Of a stretch of 64,000 nt of DNA, positions 1 through 10,399 are shown in pieces. Source of the DNA: Erigeron canadensis. Lineage: Eukaryota > Streptophyta > Magnoliopsida > Asterales > Asteraceae. The first letter of the stretch is position 1. The number at the start of each line of letters is the position of its first letter. The notes under the pieces are model-generated. The model saw only the letters and a program-made list of their open reading frames with translations. It ran no database searches and was not told the origin of the DNA. Position numbers and translations under genes: made by a program. The stretch is from contig NC_057764.1 in assembly GCF_010389155.1 (NCBI RefSeq), forward strand, positions 43,284,275-43,348,274, written 5' to 3'.

Positions 1-539
1 TACCTATGAAATTAATTTATTAAAAGAATTAAACGAATACAAAATACTATGCACATTCCTAAAGGTACGGTAAACCTTCGCACTTCAATACCATTTAACT
101 TCCACCATAACTATCAAATACCTAACAATTTTTTTGTTGAACATAAAACTACTACAAATTACGTACTCCGTAATTTAGACCACAGTCCCCTTTGAATCCC
201 ATAGCTATGACATCTTCATCAGCCAATGAAAAATATATAAGAAAAGAAGATTAAACCTATAGACATGTAAAAAGTAGAAACAATAGAAATTTGAAATATA
301 AAGTGATATGTGCAAGAAGAAAACTTACTGTCAATTTACTCATGAATCTGTAATTCTATGCTATTGTAATTTATCTTTCCTATTTACGATATTGGCTTAC
401 ACAATTATGTTCCTAATTGCTTATGTGTATAATTGCTTAAAGAATAAAATAAATTTAAAAAATTGCTTACGACTGCAAGCGCATCGCGTGGGTCTAAGCA
501 CTAGTATATATATATATACAATAATAATAATAATAAAAA

Positions 540-1088
540 CAATAAGAGTATGAAATGTACCTTTACAAAACATTTTTAACGGGTCTCTTAAAGTCATAAT
601 CGACATTTCCAAGTTCTCGTCAAATGAGTCAAGACTTGAACCGTATGCTAAGTGCGAATGTTGACTTTTGAATGGGGCGAAAACCAATCTTCCCATCACA
701 ATCATGTTTTTATTGAAAAAAAGAAAACTTCGCTTCCATATCATTTGTTATCTTCATATACAGTTGCTTAGTCATACAATAACGTATCCTAATTAAATTC
801 CCTCGGTGGGAAAACCGGATCTTTAACAAAGTAAAACCGAATCAAACGCTCATGTGACTCGACAAGACGGCGTACTAGAACTGACTTTCGGTGACGCGGT
901 CGTTCTACCACTTGAGTGTTTTCACCTTGCGCAACTTGCATCATTAGATTAACGGTCATTTGTACCGTGTTATCAATAGCCTCGTCTAAATATCCACTGT
1001 TCATAAAAAGAAAAAAGACCTTGTCTAAATCGGTTGAACCATCCGAATCATCGCTAGGTGTTAGACCCTCCGATTCATGTGGATCCAT
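540..1088 (-). pseudogene. PIF/Harbinger transposase (HARBI1/ALP1-like) remnant
   Basis: Two pieces of a Harbinger-type transposase lie in order on the minus strand. The first (1088 to 789) opens with MDPHESEG and ends with HERLIRFYFVKDPVFPP, which resembles the N-terminal segment that precedes the helix-turn-helix region in plant ALP1/HARBI1-like proteins. The second (about 700 to 545) reads LAYGSSLDSFDENLEMS and then LKMFCKG, the next conserved stretch of the same family. A stop and a frame change separate them, and the DDE catalytic core is missing, so it cannot encode an active nuclease. An intact member would cut at the element's terminal repeats. The family call comes from recalled motifs; which element it belonged to is not known. 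Confidence 0.7.
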
Positions 1089-1235
1089 AAGTCTAGTAGA
1101 ATATGTGATAGTATGTGTTTTTATAAAATGAAAGAAGAAAGAAAGAAAGAAGATAGTCGAATGTTGTTTGTTGAAAATGTGTAGTATATATACAGGATAC
1201 GTAAGATTAATAAAGTTAAAAATTTATTTTACTTT

Positions 1236-1445
1236 GGGTCAAACTATCCGTTGGGAACGGATATATTTTCGTATTCATCACCCAAGGCGCCCGTCTTGCC
1301 CATTCCACCAACCCCCCTTTCCGCCTAGCCGGGCCGGTGTTCACGGCGGCATGTGGCGACGTTGCCAAGCATGCCGCTCCATACCGCTTAGCCTAAGGCA
1401 CTGCACCATGTCCATGCATCCCATATTACTGTATGCCCGCCCTTA
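1236..1445. other. GC-rich patch beside the Harbinger remnant
   Basis: This stretch is much richer in G and C than its surroundings and contains imperfect inverted pieces (CGGCGGCATG, GCATGCCGC). It lies just upstream of the transposase remnant, so it may be the element's terminal region, but I cannot define ends or a target-site duplication. No gene is visible in it. Confidence 0.3.
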
Positions 1446-1559
1446 AGGTAACCACATTTAGCATACATATGACATGTATAACAATCTATTGCAGACAAAA
1501 AATTATCAAATCATGACTGACAAAAAATAACTGATAAATCTACACTTCTACACTTCTGA

Positions 1560-2101
1560 TAAGAGAGTAAGAGACTATATATACTTGCACCATTTGGGCT
1601 CACTTTTGCAAGCGGCATTTTCTTGAAAAGCTTCAAAGAAACATTTAAGCTACCTGTTGAAGCAAAACCACTGATAACAGCACTCCAACTTATTACATTA
1701 GGCTTAAGATCTTTTTCTGACTTGACAAAAAAAAAAAAAAAAACGCATAGAAAGCCGCGTGTCACACAGACCAACTTGAGCATACAAGTACACAATGAAA
1801 TCAAACTATGTCAAGTCATCAAACTCTACATTGTAATCTTGGAAACAAGCTTTTCAGCAGGTTCAGAAACTCCATGTTTCCAATACACGCACAAAAGCGA
1901 GTTTTTAGCAAACAAAATAGCATCAAAACCAGCCGTTACCAAATACCCATATGTACCTCCCTCCTCATATCCTAACTGACCCAAAGGCCAAAAATGCATG
2001 ACAAAATGGGCGAGTTCAAGTGAGGCACTATAAAGTTCATGAACCATTAACAAACATATTAAAGGTAGCATATTCAGCCGATGTATGGTTACAATGTCCA
2101 T
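1560..2101 (-). pseudogene. PPR protein gene fragment (PLS class, At1g17630-like)
   Basis: Read on the minus strand, 2101 to 1830 gives recognisable pentatricopeptide-repeat sequence (GYLVTAGFDAILFAKNSLL, then CVYWKHGVSEPAEKL). A second piece at about 1735 to 1570 gives KPNVISWSAVISGFASTG and SLKLFKKMPLAKVSPN. These match consecutive repeats of PLS-type PPR proteins, which bind organellar RNA and act in editing or processing. The two pieces are in different frames, separated by a 17-base T run (minus strand), and there is no start, E domain or DYW domain. The resemblance to At1g17630 is from memory. It is a decayed fragment with no sign of function. Confidence 0.7.
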
Positions 2102-2352
2102 TTGGGTAATGTCAATCTAGAACGGATCATATATAAACTAAAAGTCAAAGATTACAACTTTTGTAACTTGTAATTTATTTAACACTCTGTTACTATCTGC
2201 CCGTACACCCAAACTTGAATAATGAGGAACACAAAGATTGAATAAAAACTGAAGTGACAAAGACTAGAACACAAAATGGAAGCAGCTAGTCACAAGACAA
2301 ACAACATTTACCATAAGGACAACAAGAAGAAGCCGTAGCTACTAGATGATAT

Positions 2353-3001
2353 TTATTCAAATTCTTCGGGGAAATTATTGAGGAGATGTACCATGATTTC
2401 AAATTTATAATAATTATAGTCTTTCAAATTGTTATGGAAGATGCCGTAAATCTCATCGGCAGTCATCTTGGTGAGCATGTCATCAACTTCTTTCATCAGC
2501 AGCTCCTTTAGGCTTTTTATGTCCAAATAGAAAGCAGCCTGAAAATAAAAACACAAAAATAAAGACCAATCATCATCCAAATAACATATACCCATTTGGT
2601 ATTTGCAAAATAATAATTCCCTGCATATGTGAGAGAAAACAAATTTTCTTTTTGATAATAATAAATTTATTAGAATATAAAAGAAAAAGAAATACTACTA
2701 CAAGAGAAAAGAAGCGTACAATCATAAGATTAATAGCATCGCTGTGGTAGCGTTGGAGAAATTGGGAATCGAAAGCATTCAAATCGGCAGGATTATTATT
2801 GTTGATCTTGGCACGTCCCTCACAAAATTCAGCAACCTTGTAAAGGATGTCGCTTTGGCCTTCGAATTTGAACTTTTCAAAAAATCGACACTCGTAATCG
2901 TTACGTATAAGCATACACTCCTTGGCAAAGGGTTTCGCGTCGACGCACACCCCGTCCGAACAACGAATCGTGATCTTAAACTCCTCCTCCTCCTTCATCA
3001 T
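2353..3001 (-). CDS. SKP1-like protein (ASK family), two exons
   Basis: SKP1-like adaptors join cullin-1 to F-box proteins in SCF ubiquitin ligases. Exon 1 (3001-2720, 94 codons) begins MMKEEEEFKITIRCSDG and carries the POZ-like fold. Exon 2 (2538-2353) begins AAFYLDIKSLKELL and matches the C-terminal F-box-binding half (usual form AANYLNIKSLLDL). The joint DAINLMI/AAFYLDIKS falls at the position where many plant SKP1-like genes carry an intron. The donor GTACGC and an AG acceptor fit, and both exons are in phase 0. The predicted protein is 155 residues, close to the usual 160. The tail ends in EEFE rather than the family's WAFE, and the sequence is divergent overall. An in-frame ATG at 3076 would add 25 basic residues; I prefer 3001 because the family motif starts there. 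Confidence 0.8.
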
Positions 3002-3362
3002 GCTCGTAGTATTTTTATTTATTTTTTTGCTTTTGTTTTTGTTTCTACTTTTTTTTTTACTAGGGGAAAAAAACAAACAAACTTATGATCAAACTAGTCC
3101 TTACTAAATCTATATTTAACACTTTTACCCCCCGCTCCCCTAACTATTTATTTACTTTTCTCTTAGAATAAACACAAAAAACACCAATCCGTTGTATCAG
3201 AATACATATAATTTATTGTACACAATGATATGTAAAATTAAAACGTGTTTTTGAAAAGTGATAATTTGGGAAGTCAAATTATTTTGGTTTGTTTTTTGAA
3301 ACCTTACTTGGGAAGTCAAAAAACTGTTGCAATAATACTGTATTTGCTTAAATCTTAAACAA

Positions 3363-3400
3363 TGTTCATAGATAGAAAAAAAAAAAAAAAAAAAAAAGAA
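3363..3400. repeat. Poly(A)-rich run
   Basis: A run of more than 20 A bases with one flanking G. It may be the tail of an old retroposed sequence, but no body is recognisable beside it. The surrounding 3,100-3,820 stretch has no gene I can see. Confidence 0.5.
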
Positions 3401-3913
3401 ACATTTTGCGTACCTTTTTAGATATCACTTGATCCACAAAATGTGGAGAGTAGAGCGGCGGCTCATTGTTTGACTTCAATTAAAAGTACAACATCATTAC
3501 TCTATGTTTAGTTAAATGTCATTCCAAGGACTGTACTATATCACATTGACAATTATATATGTTTAACTAGATGGTAACGTTTTATAAATCATATCCTTAA
3601 ATGGTTAAGTTCTCATTTGACTCATCCATAAGGAGGTATCAAGGATTTAGTTAAAATCTCGTGGGTTGATATCTTCTGTTTGTTCTAAAAAACGATTGTT
3701 ATTTTTATAGGCAAGTTTTTGTTTAATTAATTATGTGTTAATTAACCCTTTACTACACTTACCAGCAAAATCCATTTGTTTATAGGCCGTCCTGCCAATG
3801 GGGTATAAAATAAGAAAACAAGCATATATATACACAAAGTGATAGATCCGCCTAAAAAAGTTAAATCACATGCCAAACCTCTCTTTTCCATCGTCCCTAT
3901 TTCATACTCTAGA

Positions 3914-4479
3914 ATGACAACTTACGGCACGATCCCAGCTTCATCGTCCGGTGTCGGTACAACAAATCTCGAGTACCTTTCCCGTGCAAAAGACCGGATC
4001 AAAACAGGTCTAAGGACACGCCGGCCATGGAAAGAAATGTTCAATATCACTTCACTAAACTTCCCTCACAGCATTATATCGGAAGCGTTCCCACGTATGA
4101 AAACAAACACGAGTTACTTCCTCATGAACTATGTGATCATTATGTTGTTGGTTTTGTTCTTAAGTTTATTATGGCACCCCATTTCGTTGATCATGTTTGT
4201 TGTGTTGATGTGTGCATGGTTATTTTTGTATTTTTTACACGAGAGCCCTTGGTGGTCTTTCAACGTGTGGTTGATGACCGTGTTGTGTTGATTGTTTTGT
4301 GTGTTGTGACTATTGGTTTGTTGATGTTGACTGGTGTTACGGCTAATGTTTTGGTTGCGGTCTTGGTTGGGTTTTTGGTTGTGTTGGTTCATGGTGTGGT
4401 AAGGAAGACGGATGATTTGTGTTTAGATGAGGATGGTGTTGAAGCCGGTGGTTATGTGATTGCGGGATCTTCGTCATAG
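3914..4479 (+). pseudogene. PRA1.F family (prenylated Rab acceptor) gene with one frameshift
   Basis: PRA1 proteins are small four-helix membrane proteins of the endomembrane system that bind prenylated Rab GTPases. From the ATG at 3914 the frame reads MTTYGTIPASSSG, then LEYLSRAKDRIKTGL and TRRPWKEMF, all hallmarks of the plant F clade, followed by the first hydrophobic pair. At about 4238 the frame breaks. The rest continues in another frame as REPLVVFQRVVDDR, a second hydrophobic pair, and the acidic tail RKTDDLCLDED, ending at 4479. The joined length would be about 188 residues, normal for the family, and F-clade genes are typically intronless. Everything but the single indel (one base lost or two gained) is intact, so a young pseudogene or a sequencing error are both possible. 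An upstream in-frame ATG at 3839 lies in the probable leader. A TATATATA tract sits at about 3823. Confidence 0.75.
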
Positions 4480-5219
4480 AAGGTAGTTTCAAAGTTGTTT
4501 TGTTTGTTTTTGTTTCGGTTTGTGCCTATTTATGTTTGTTAATTTATGCTTTAACTCATGATTGTTTTCGGATCAGTGTGATCGACTAAATCCGGAGGTA
4601 TCTCATTATATAGTTTTATTGTTACTACACACATCTAAGTTATTTGAGTCATACTAAGCCAACATATAGATGAAAAAGTCAAAGACTTGTCCATTTACCC
4701 GTTTATTTAAGTCAAATTAGGTAAGGTCTTGTGTTGGTTGGACTTAATTCTAAATTTCTAAGTTTCAATAATTTGCTTTACAGTGACGTTTTTGCTGAAG
4801 CCAGACCCTCGGATCTGCACGGTTAAAACATAATGATATCATTCTTCACAGCTCAACATAGCTTACGCTGGATGTGAGATTTTAGGATCTTGAATAGGCA
4901 TCAACTTGAGGCAAGTTATGTGTAGACTTGAGTTGACTGCGGCCCCCAACATTCAACTAACTCTTGATCCATGTTATGTCATGGTTCACTAATAATGTAA
5001 AGAATCCTATATATTGTAACTCAATCCACATGGTACTACTAAATTCTCTAATAAACATCTATTTTGAGATTTGGTAATGCGTATCCTTAATGACACGGAT
5101 GAATAGTGTTAAGACGCCTATATATCCGTCAAGTTAGGTGTCTGGGTTTCCCTTGATCACTCACTAGCCCAAATACATATGGTGTGAGATCTGTTATAAC
5201 CCGTGTACGTTGTTGCTTC
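4480..5219. other. Intergenic, no gene seen
   Basis: Downstream flank of the PRA1-like gene. I see no coding potential, RNA gene or bounded repeat here. Confidence 0.5.
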
Positions 5220-6590
5220 TCCAGAAATGTCGATTAACACAGCTGGATGTGTATAAAATAGCAATACGTTTGGCTCAATTAATCTGAAACTAATGGTGAG
5301 AATTGTTTTGTCGATTCATTCATTTCATTCAAAAGAATATACTCACTAAACATTTAACCAACACTTTGTGCATGTGCGGGGTGAATTACAATATCTAACT
5401 AATCATGGTTCTGTACAAGGACAAAAGCATAGAAGATGAACAAAAATATGTTACACGTTTATCGTGTTGGGCATTTGGGTTTGCATTACCTTCGATCTTC
5501 ACATGAAGTTCTTCTTGCCTTTTCCCTTTGCCAATAAGAAGGGCGCACTGAGTCGAGAAAAAGTTTGCTACTGAACCCTCCTTCAAATGTCTCCTTCATT
5601 GGACTTTGTTATGGTCCATATAGATCCTACCACTCCGATTACCAACGTCTTGACTTGAGTCCATGATCATGTCTCCTTCTAGTACCCTTAGCACCTTATT
5701 CACAAACCAATTAGATAAATACTTGTCAGCTAGCTCTAGGATTTGTAAGGATCAATTCACATATGATGAACACAGAATTGCATGAAAAGGGACTAGGGAC
5801 TTTGTTTTACGCTCTCTCAGGCCTAAAGTTTGTCCATTCCGCGTAAAAGTGACAGTCTTGCATCCACCCATGATATAATTGGGCTAGAAATCTCAAAAGC
5901 ATGGATTAAAACTAGAATGGGCAAAATTATTGAAGTTTTCTTTGTATAACCTTATTGGCCTTCTTTAACATGGATGTTGCTTTTACTGGTCAATGCCTAA
6001 ATAAAACAAGTAAAATGGGCCAACAGAATCTTGAAGCTTAAAAGTTTTAGCAGTTGCAACCTGCTTAAAAACTGCTTTTTGACAGGAGAAAATAGAGGAT
6101 AAATACACTACTATTAAACCAGGGAGTACCTGTGACATGCGAGAACGTAAATGTGGATCTCGTTGAATGTAGAGAGAAGCAGCTTGCAACATACAATAAA
6201 CCATTTCTTCTGAGTAAGAGCTCCCTAAACGCGGGCTCATCAATGGCATCCTCTTCCAACAACGGATGTGCCAAACACATGTTAAAGACACAAATATCAG
6301 GAATAAGATTCTTTTGTGACTGCTGAAACGTATTAGTTATGCCTCTAAATCAGCACTTGAACCAATGGAGTGACGGACAGTGACCTGGCACTATCCATCT
6401 GAGATGATCTATCTACATTTCAGCCTAATATTTTTTCTGCTAGGTTCATACATTCTATAGGTAGCAAAATAGGCATGTCGAGTAACTAATGGAAACGGAT
6501 TGTGCCAAAACCAGTTACGGTTAAGTGTGGGCTTGGTTAAGTTGACCCACCACACACTGTTTTGTCCACTTCTTTGGCATAAATAATCAG
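5220..6590 (-). pseudogene. Truncated 3' copy of the kinase gene at 22.9-27.6 kb
   Basis: This segment matches 22,680-23,980 almost base for base through the 3' UTR, last two exons and intervening introns, in the same orientation. It is therefore a DNA-level duplication, not a processed copy. It holds only the end of the kinase domain and the C-terminal tail. Several lesions are visible against the intact gene. The exon 8 acceptor AG has become TG (6273-6272). Eight bases are missing around 6235, shifting the frame. One G is missing at about 5610 in the last exon. Exons 1-7 are absent. Homology fades near 5220 and 6590; I see no repeat at either edge that would explain how it arose. Confidence 0.85.
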
Positions 6591-7483
6591 AAATAATCAT
6601 AATTCAGTATATACATAGTGACATAGTGTTACTCACCTGCAAATTATCTTGTGTAGCCTTGCAACTTAGATAATGACATCCGAACCCTGAAGGTATTATA
6701 TATAAACACAGCTAAGATCAATCCTGTTGTATATATAGAGTTAAAACGTCACATATTCTTTAAAAACCTCATCTTTGAAAACCCTCATCTTGAAACATTA
6801 ATTTTGGCTTTGTTCGGAAAAAAATATCACAGAATAAGCAGAAGAGGCAGACTGGGATAGTATAACCAAAAGACAAAAATAAAGTATAACCGATCTTCTA
6901 CTTGAATATACTGATTATGGAGGATGTTACCTTCACAAAACAAGGGATCTTCTACACGATCTCTTAAGGTCCAACAAAAGACGATAACTGGCATTCCATT
7001 CAATTGTTTTCCCAGTAAAACCCAAGAGACACATATGCCCCAATCAAGTTCCAATTGAAATCAATTGTCCAATAAAAAAAGTTACACGCCGTGCAATCGG
7101 GAAAAAATGGAGGGTATACTGATAAAATATAGGCCTCTTACATTTCCTCCTTTATTGAATATAGAAATAGTATAGAGATTATAAGGATAGCTACATTAAA
7201 AAGTAACCAACCTTTTTTAGGTCAACCAAATAACATCAAGTCAAGTGTTGATGAAGAGAGGGGAGTTGGATACTGCTCCCTTATCAGTTAATAAGTTAAT
7301 ACCAATAACAATGATAATTTAAATAAAATATACTCGTATATAACAATAAGAGGTAACCTAAAAATAACAGTGTCATACACCCATTTGTTCATCTTTAGAT
7401 TTAATCAAGTGATATGCAACATACATATTGAGCATCCGAAACAAGGAGACATCCGCAATCTAAACTACTGCAATAAAAAACAC
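6591..7483. other. Intergenic, no gene seen
   Basis: A short minus-strand ORF around 6827-7054 does not resemble any family I know. No RNA gene or bounded repeat is visible. Confidence 0.4.
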
Positions 7484-8951
7484 TCAGCAGATCATTCGTT
7501 CATGATGCCAAGCCTCAAGAGAAGGGGTCATTCTTGAGGGCTTTTCCCACGCTTCATGAGTGAAATCAGGCAGGTTCATGGTCTTGAGAATCTCTTCGGC
7601 AGACTTTCCACGGAGCATGTCAACAATACGATTACGCGTCAGGTTCAAAAGGCTTCCGATCCTCAGTTTGTAAGCAGCCTTGAAATAAAATAAAACAAAA
7701 GGAAGCAAAGTGAAAACAATGAACACATTCAATAGGATTGACTGAGTTACATATACAAATAATCACTTTTAAAATTATATGTAATAGAAGATTAGAAACA
7801 TGCAAAATTAAACAAAAACATAATATTACAAAGTTCAAAATCAAGTCTTTAAAAAATAAAGATATTACTTAATTGGAAAGAATTTTAACCAAAAAATTTA
7901 TATACAGTAAATAAAAATAATTGACCATCTAGGAACTGAGTTTGACCCACATTGACGTTGTTTGACCTGTTGACCGATTTTCTAGTGCAATCAGGAAGTT
8001 TTTGTACGGATAGGACTATATTTTCTGCCATTGGTGTAACTAGGAACTTCTCCTAATATATTTGTAAAACTAGGAAGTCCAGTGTTGTAGGCACCGAACT
8101 TGTCCACGTACATTGAAGTCCGGTGTTGTAGACACCGAAATTGCCCACGTGGACAAAAGCTACCTCAATTGGCATCAAACCGCACATGCTTTCTGAGTGC
8201 CACCTAGACCAAGTTCGGTGTCTACAACGCCGGACTTCAATGTACGTGGACAAGTTCGGTGTACTTCCTAGTTTAACAAATATATTGAGTCTTGTTCTTA
8301 GTTACACCAATTGAGGTAGTTTTTGTCCCATTCGTACAAATTTTTCTGGAATCAGGCCAACTCAAATCATAATCGGCCAAGAGTACCAGCTTAAGGCTTA
8401 ATGGTATGGTATTTTTCTAATTTAGAAACACATGTCTTGGATTGGACTTTGCAATTAGTTTCGACTAAGTATATTTTTAATAATAGTTTAAGCTATGTTA
8501 TTTGCGGAGGAACTAAATAATTACAAAGGATATATAGAGAAGGAGAGGGAGGGAGACGTACATCCATGAGTAGAACAAGAAGCACTAGTGGCTTTTTATG
8601 GACAAATTTGACAGAGAAATCCAACAACTTGTCTAAAAGGAGATGACGATCACCATGAGCATGGGCGTTGAAAATATTGAAGCGTGAAACACAAAAGTCT
8701 TTAACCATTGAAAGGATGTTGCTTCGGACATCGATGATTGTAAAAACTCGCCCTATATGTCCCTCCTCTATTTCGAACGGCCCCTCTCTTTCACTTATCT
8801 CTGTTTCCGCTAGCTTCCTTTGGATATACTCGGATTCAAAGCAACATGCGGGATCGAAACGGACAATCTTCTTATCGTACGAACTCATAAGCCTTATCAT
8901 CGCCCCCTCGACGACCTTGCTCGAACAAGCTTTTTTACTCTTTCTTGGCAT
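7484..8951 (-). CDS. Divergent SKP1-like protein, two exons
   Basis: This is a second SKP1-family gene on the same strand as the one at 2.4-3.0 kb. Exon 1 (8951-8562, 130 codons) starts MPRKSKKACSSK and reaches the family core at MIRLMSSYDKKIVRF. It ends LVLLVLLMD before a GTACGT donor. Exon 2 (7678-7484) starts AAYKLRIGSLLNLTRNR and continues VDMLRGKSAEEILKTMN, the conserved C-terminal F-box-binding region. Both exons are in phase 0, and the intron sits at the same place as in the other copy. The predicted length is 194 residues, longer than the usual 160 because of about 17 extra N-terminal residues and an enlarged middle. The tail after DFTHE lacks the family's terminal WAFE. The 883-base intron contains a large hairpin element (7,996-8,347). 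It may be a lineage-specific SCF adaptor or be decaying. Confidence 0.7.
7996..8347. mobile_element. Foldback (MITE-like) element in SKP1-like intron
   Basis: A 350-base near-palindrome: the left arm (GTCCACGTACATTGAAGTCC, then GGTGTTGTAGACACCGAA) returns inverted on the right. Outer arms share TTGGTGTAACTA and GTACGAATGGG-like pieces. Flanking bases GCAATCAGG and GGAATCAGG match at 8 of 9 positions, which fits a 9-base Mutator-type target duplication. Confidence 0.7.
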
Positions 8952-9145
8952 CGTCGAAAACCCAAGAAAAAAGAAAACACGATCTATTCATTCAATTACT
9001 TATTCGCCATTCTATCCCTTATTTATAATAGAGTGAGTTACCTTTTTCGTTTGATACGATCCAGCCCAATCAAGCAACCCACAAATAGCTTGGTACTCTC
9101 TTGACTTTCCTTAATTTCAATAGAATTAATATTATAGTAATAATA

Positions 9146-10385
9146 CTAGATTTTAGACCCGTGTCCAATACTGGACACGGGACTTACGATATTATAAATA
9201 TTAGATATTCATAAATTTAAATAATAAAAGCTTATAAATCTGAATATATCACAAGTTCGTCATTGTCATTATTAGATGAGATGTATTAATGGAACCTTTT
9301 GCCGTAGTCATTCCATAAGGCACATGCTACTATAATTCCTCTATTATAAAATTTTTTGAAACCAGTTGTATTGATATTATGAAAGATAATTAAGAATTAA
9401 AATATAAACATACTTATGATCCTGTACTTGACATTCAAGTATATGTCTTTGATTATGATGTGAGCCAATAATACTAATAAATTTATTTTTAATCACATGT
9501 CTTATGATAATTAGATAACATTTAGGATTGTTTTCATATTCTTTGATAACAATTAGGACTCTTGATTTGAGTGACAATTGTAACTTTAAACATTAATACG
9601 CAAAACTAAAATATAAAAAGGGAGAAAGTTTTGTATCTTTTATTCAAGTAACCCTCTGTTATATATCGTGCTTTGTTTTGTGATCGGCCCATGTTCTGTT
9701 TGACATAATTTTTGTAGACAATATTTTATATGTTGAAATTATTTTAATTGATCAAATGGTTGTAAAATTTAAAAAATTCTTTAAAGTTGATGGCTAAAAA
9801 TAGTATATATCAAGTATTTAGAGCTAAAAAGTGTAAATTATTGATTGAAAATAAAAACGTGTAAATTAATGAAACTTTTTCTACAAAATAATATAAATGC
9901 TAATATAATAATATATTTAGATAATGATTATTAGGATTTTTAATTTAAGTTAATCTAAATGATGACATAAGCAAAAGTTAATTCGATGAAATTGAGCGAT
10001 TTGATTGGTTAATAAGTCATTAGTTCAACTGTATTAATATTAGTAGTCGATGGTTTTAATATATAATAATTTGCTTATGTATTAATTTTTTTATATATAT
10101 ATAAAATAGTATCTATCTTATTCTAATATATAGATATAGGTGGTCGAGATTTTTAATATAATCCATGGTAATATATGGTAATATCTTATTCTAACATTTA
10201 ATCTTATTATTTATATAATAAAAAGTGATATAGGTAGTCGAGATTTTTATTCCATGGTAAATACTTAATCTTTTTATTTATATAATAAAAAGTCAAAAAA
10301 AGTCAAAATTGAAAATTTGATAAAATCGAGAGATTTGATTGGTCAATAAGTTATTAGAGCAACTATGTTTTAGTATAATAAAAGA
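9146..10385 (-). mobile_element. Non-autonomous Helitron
   Basis: On the minus strand the element begins TCTTTTATTATACTAAAAC (10385), preceded by A. It ends with a hairpin (CCCGTGTCC, loop, GGACACGGG) followed by CTAG and a host T (9149-9146). A TC start, a 3' hairpin and CTRR between host A and T are the diagnostic Helitron marks. It encodes no RepHel protein. Inside, the 5' region is repeated (around 9,970-10,080 and 10,290-10,390), as are blocks containing GGTGGTCGAGATTTTTA and GGTAGTCGAGATTTTTA near 10,140 and 10,230. Confidence 0.65.
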
Positions 10386-10399
10386 TGGAAAAGAGTTAA

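Noticed and set aside
6827..7054. Minus-strand ORF starting MELDWGICVSWV
   Set aside because: No family recognised and no neighbouring exons; not enough to call a gene.
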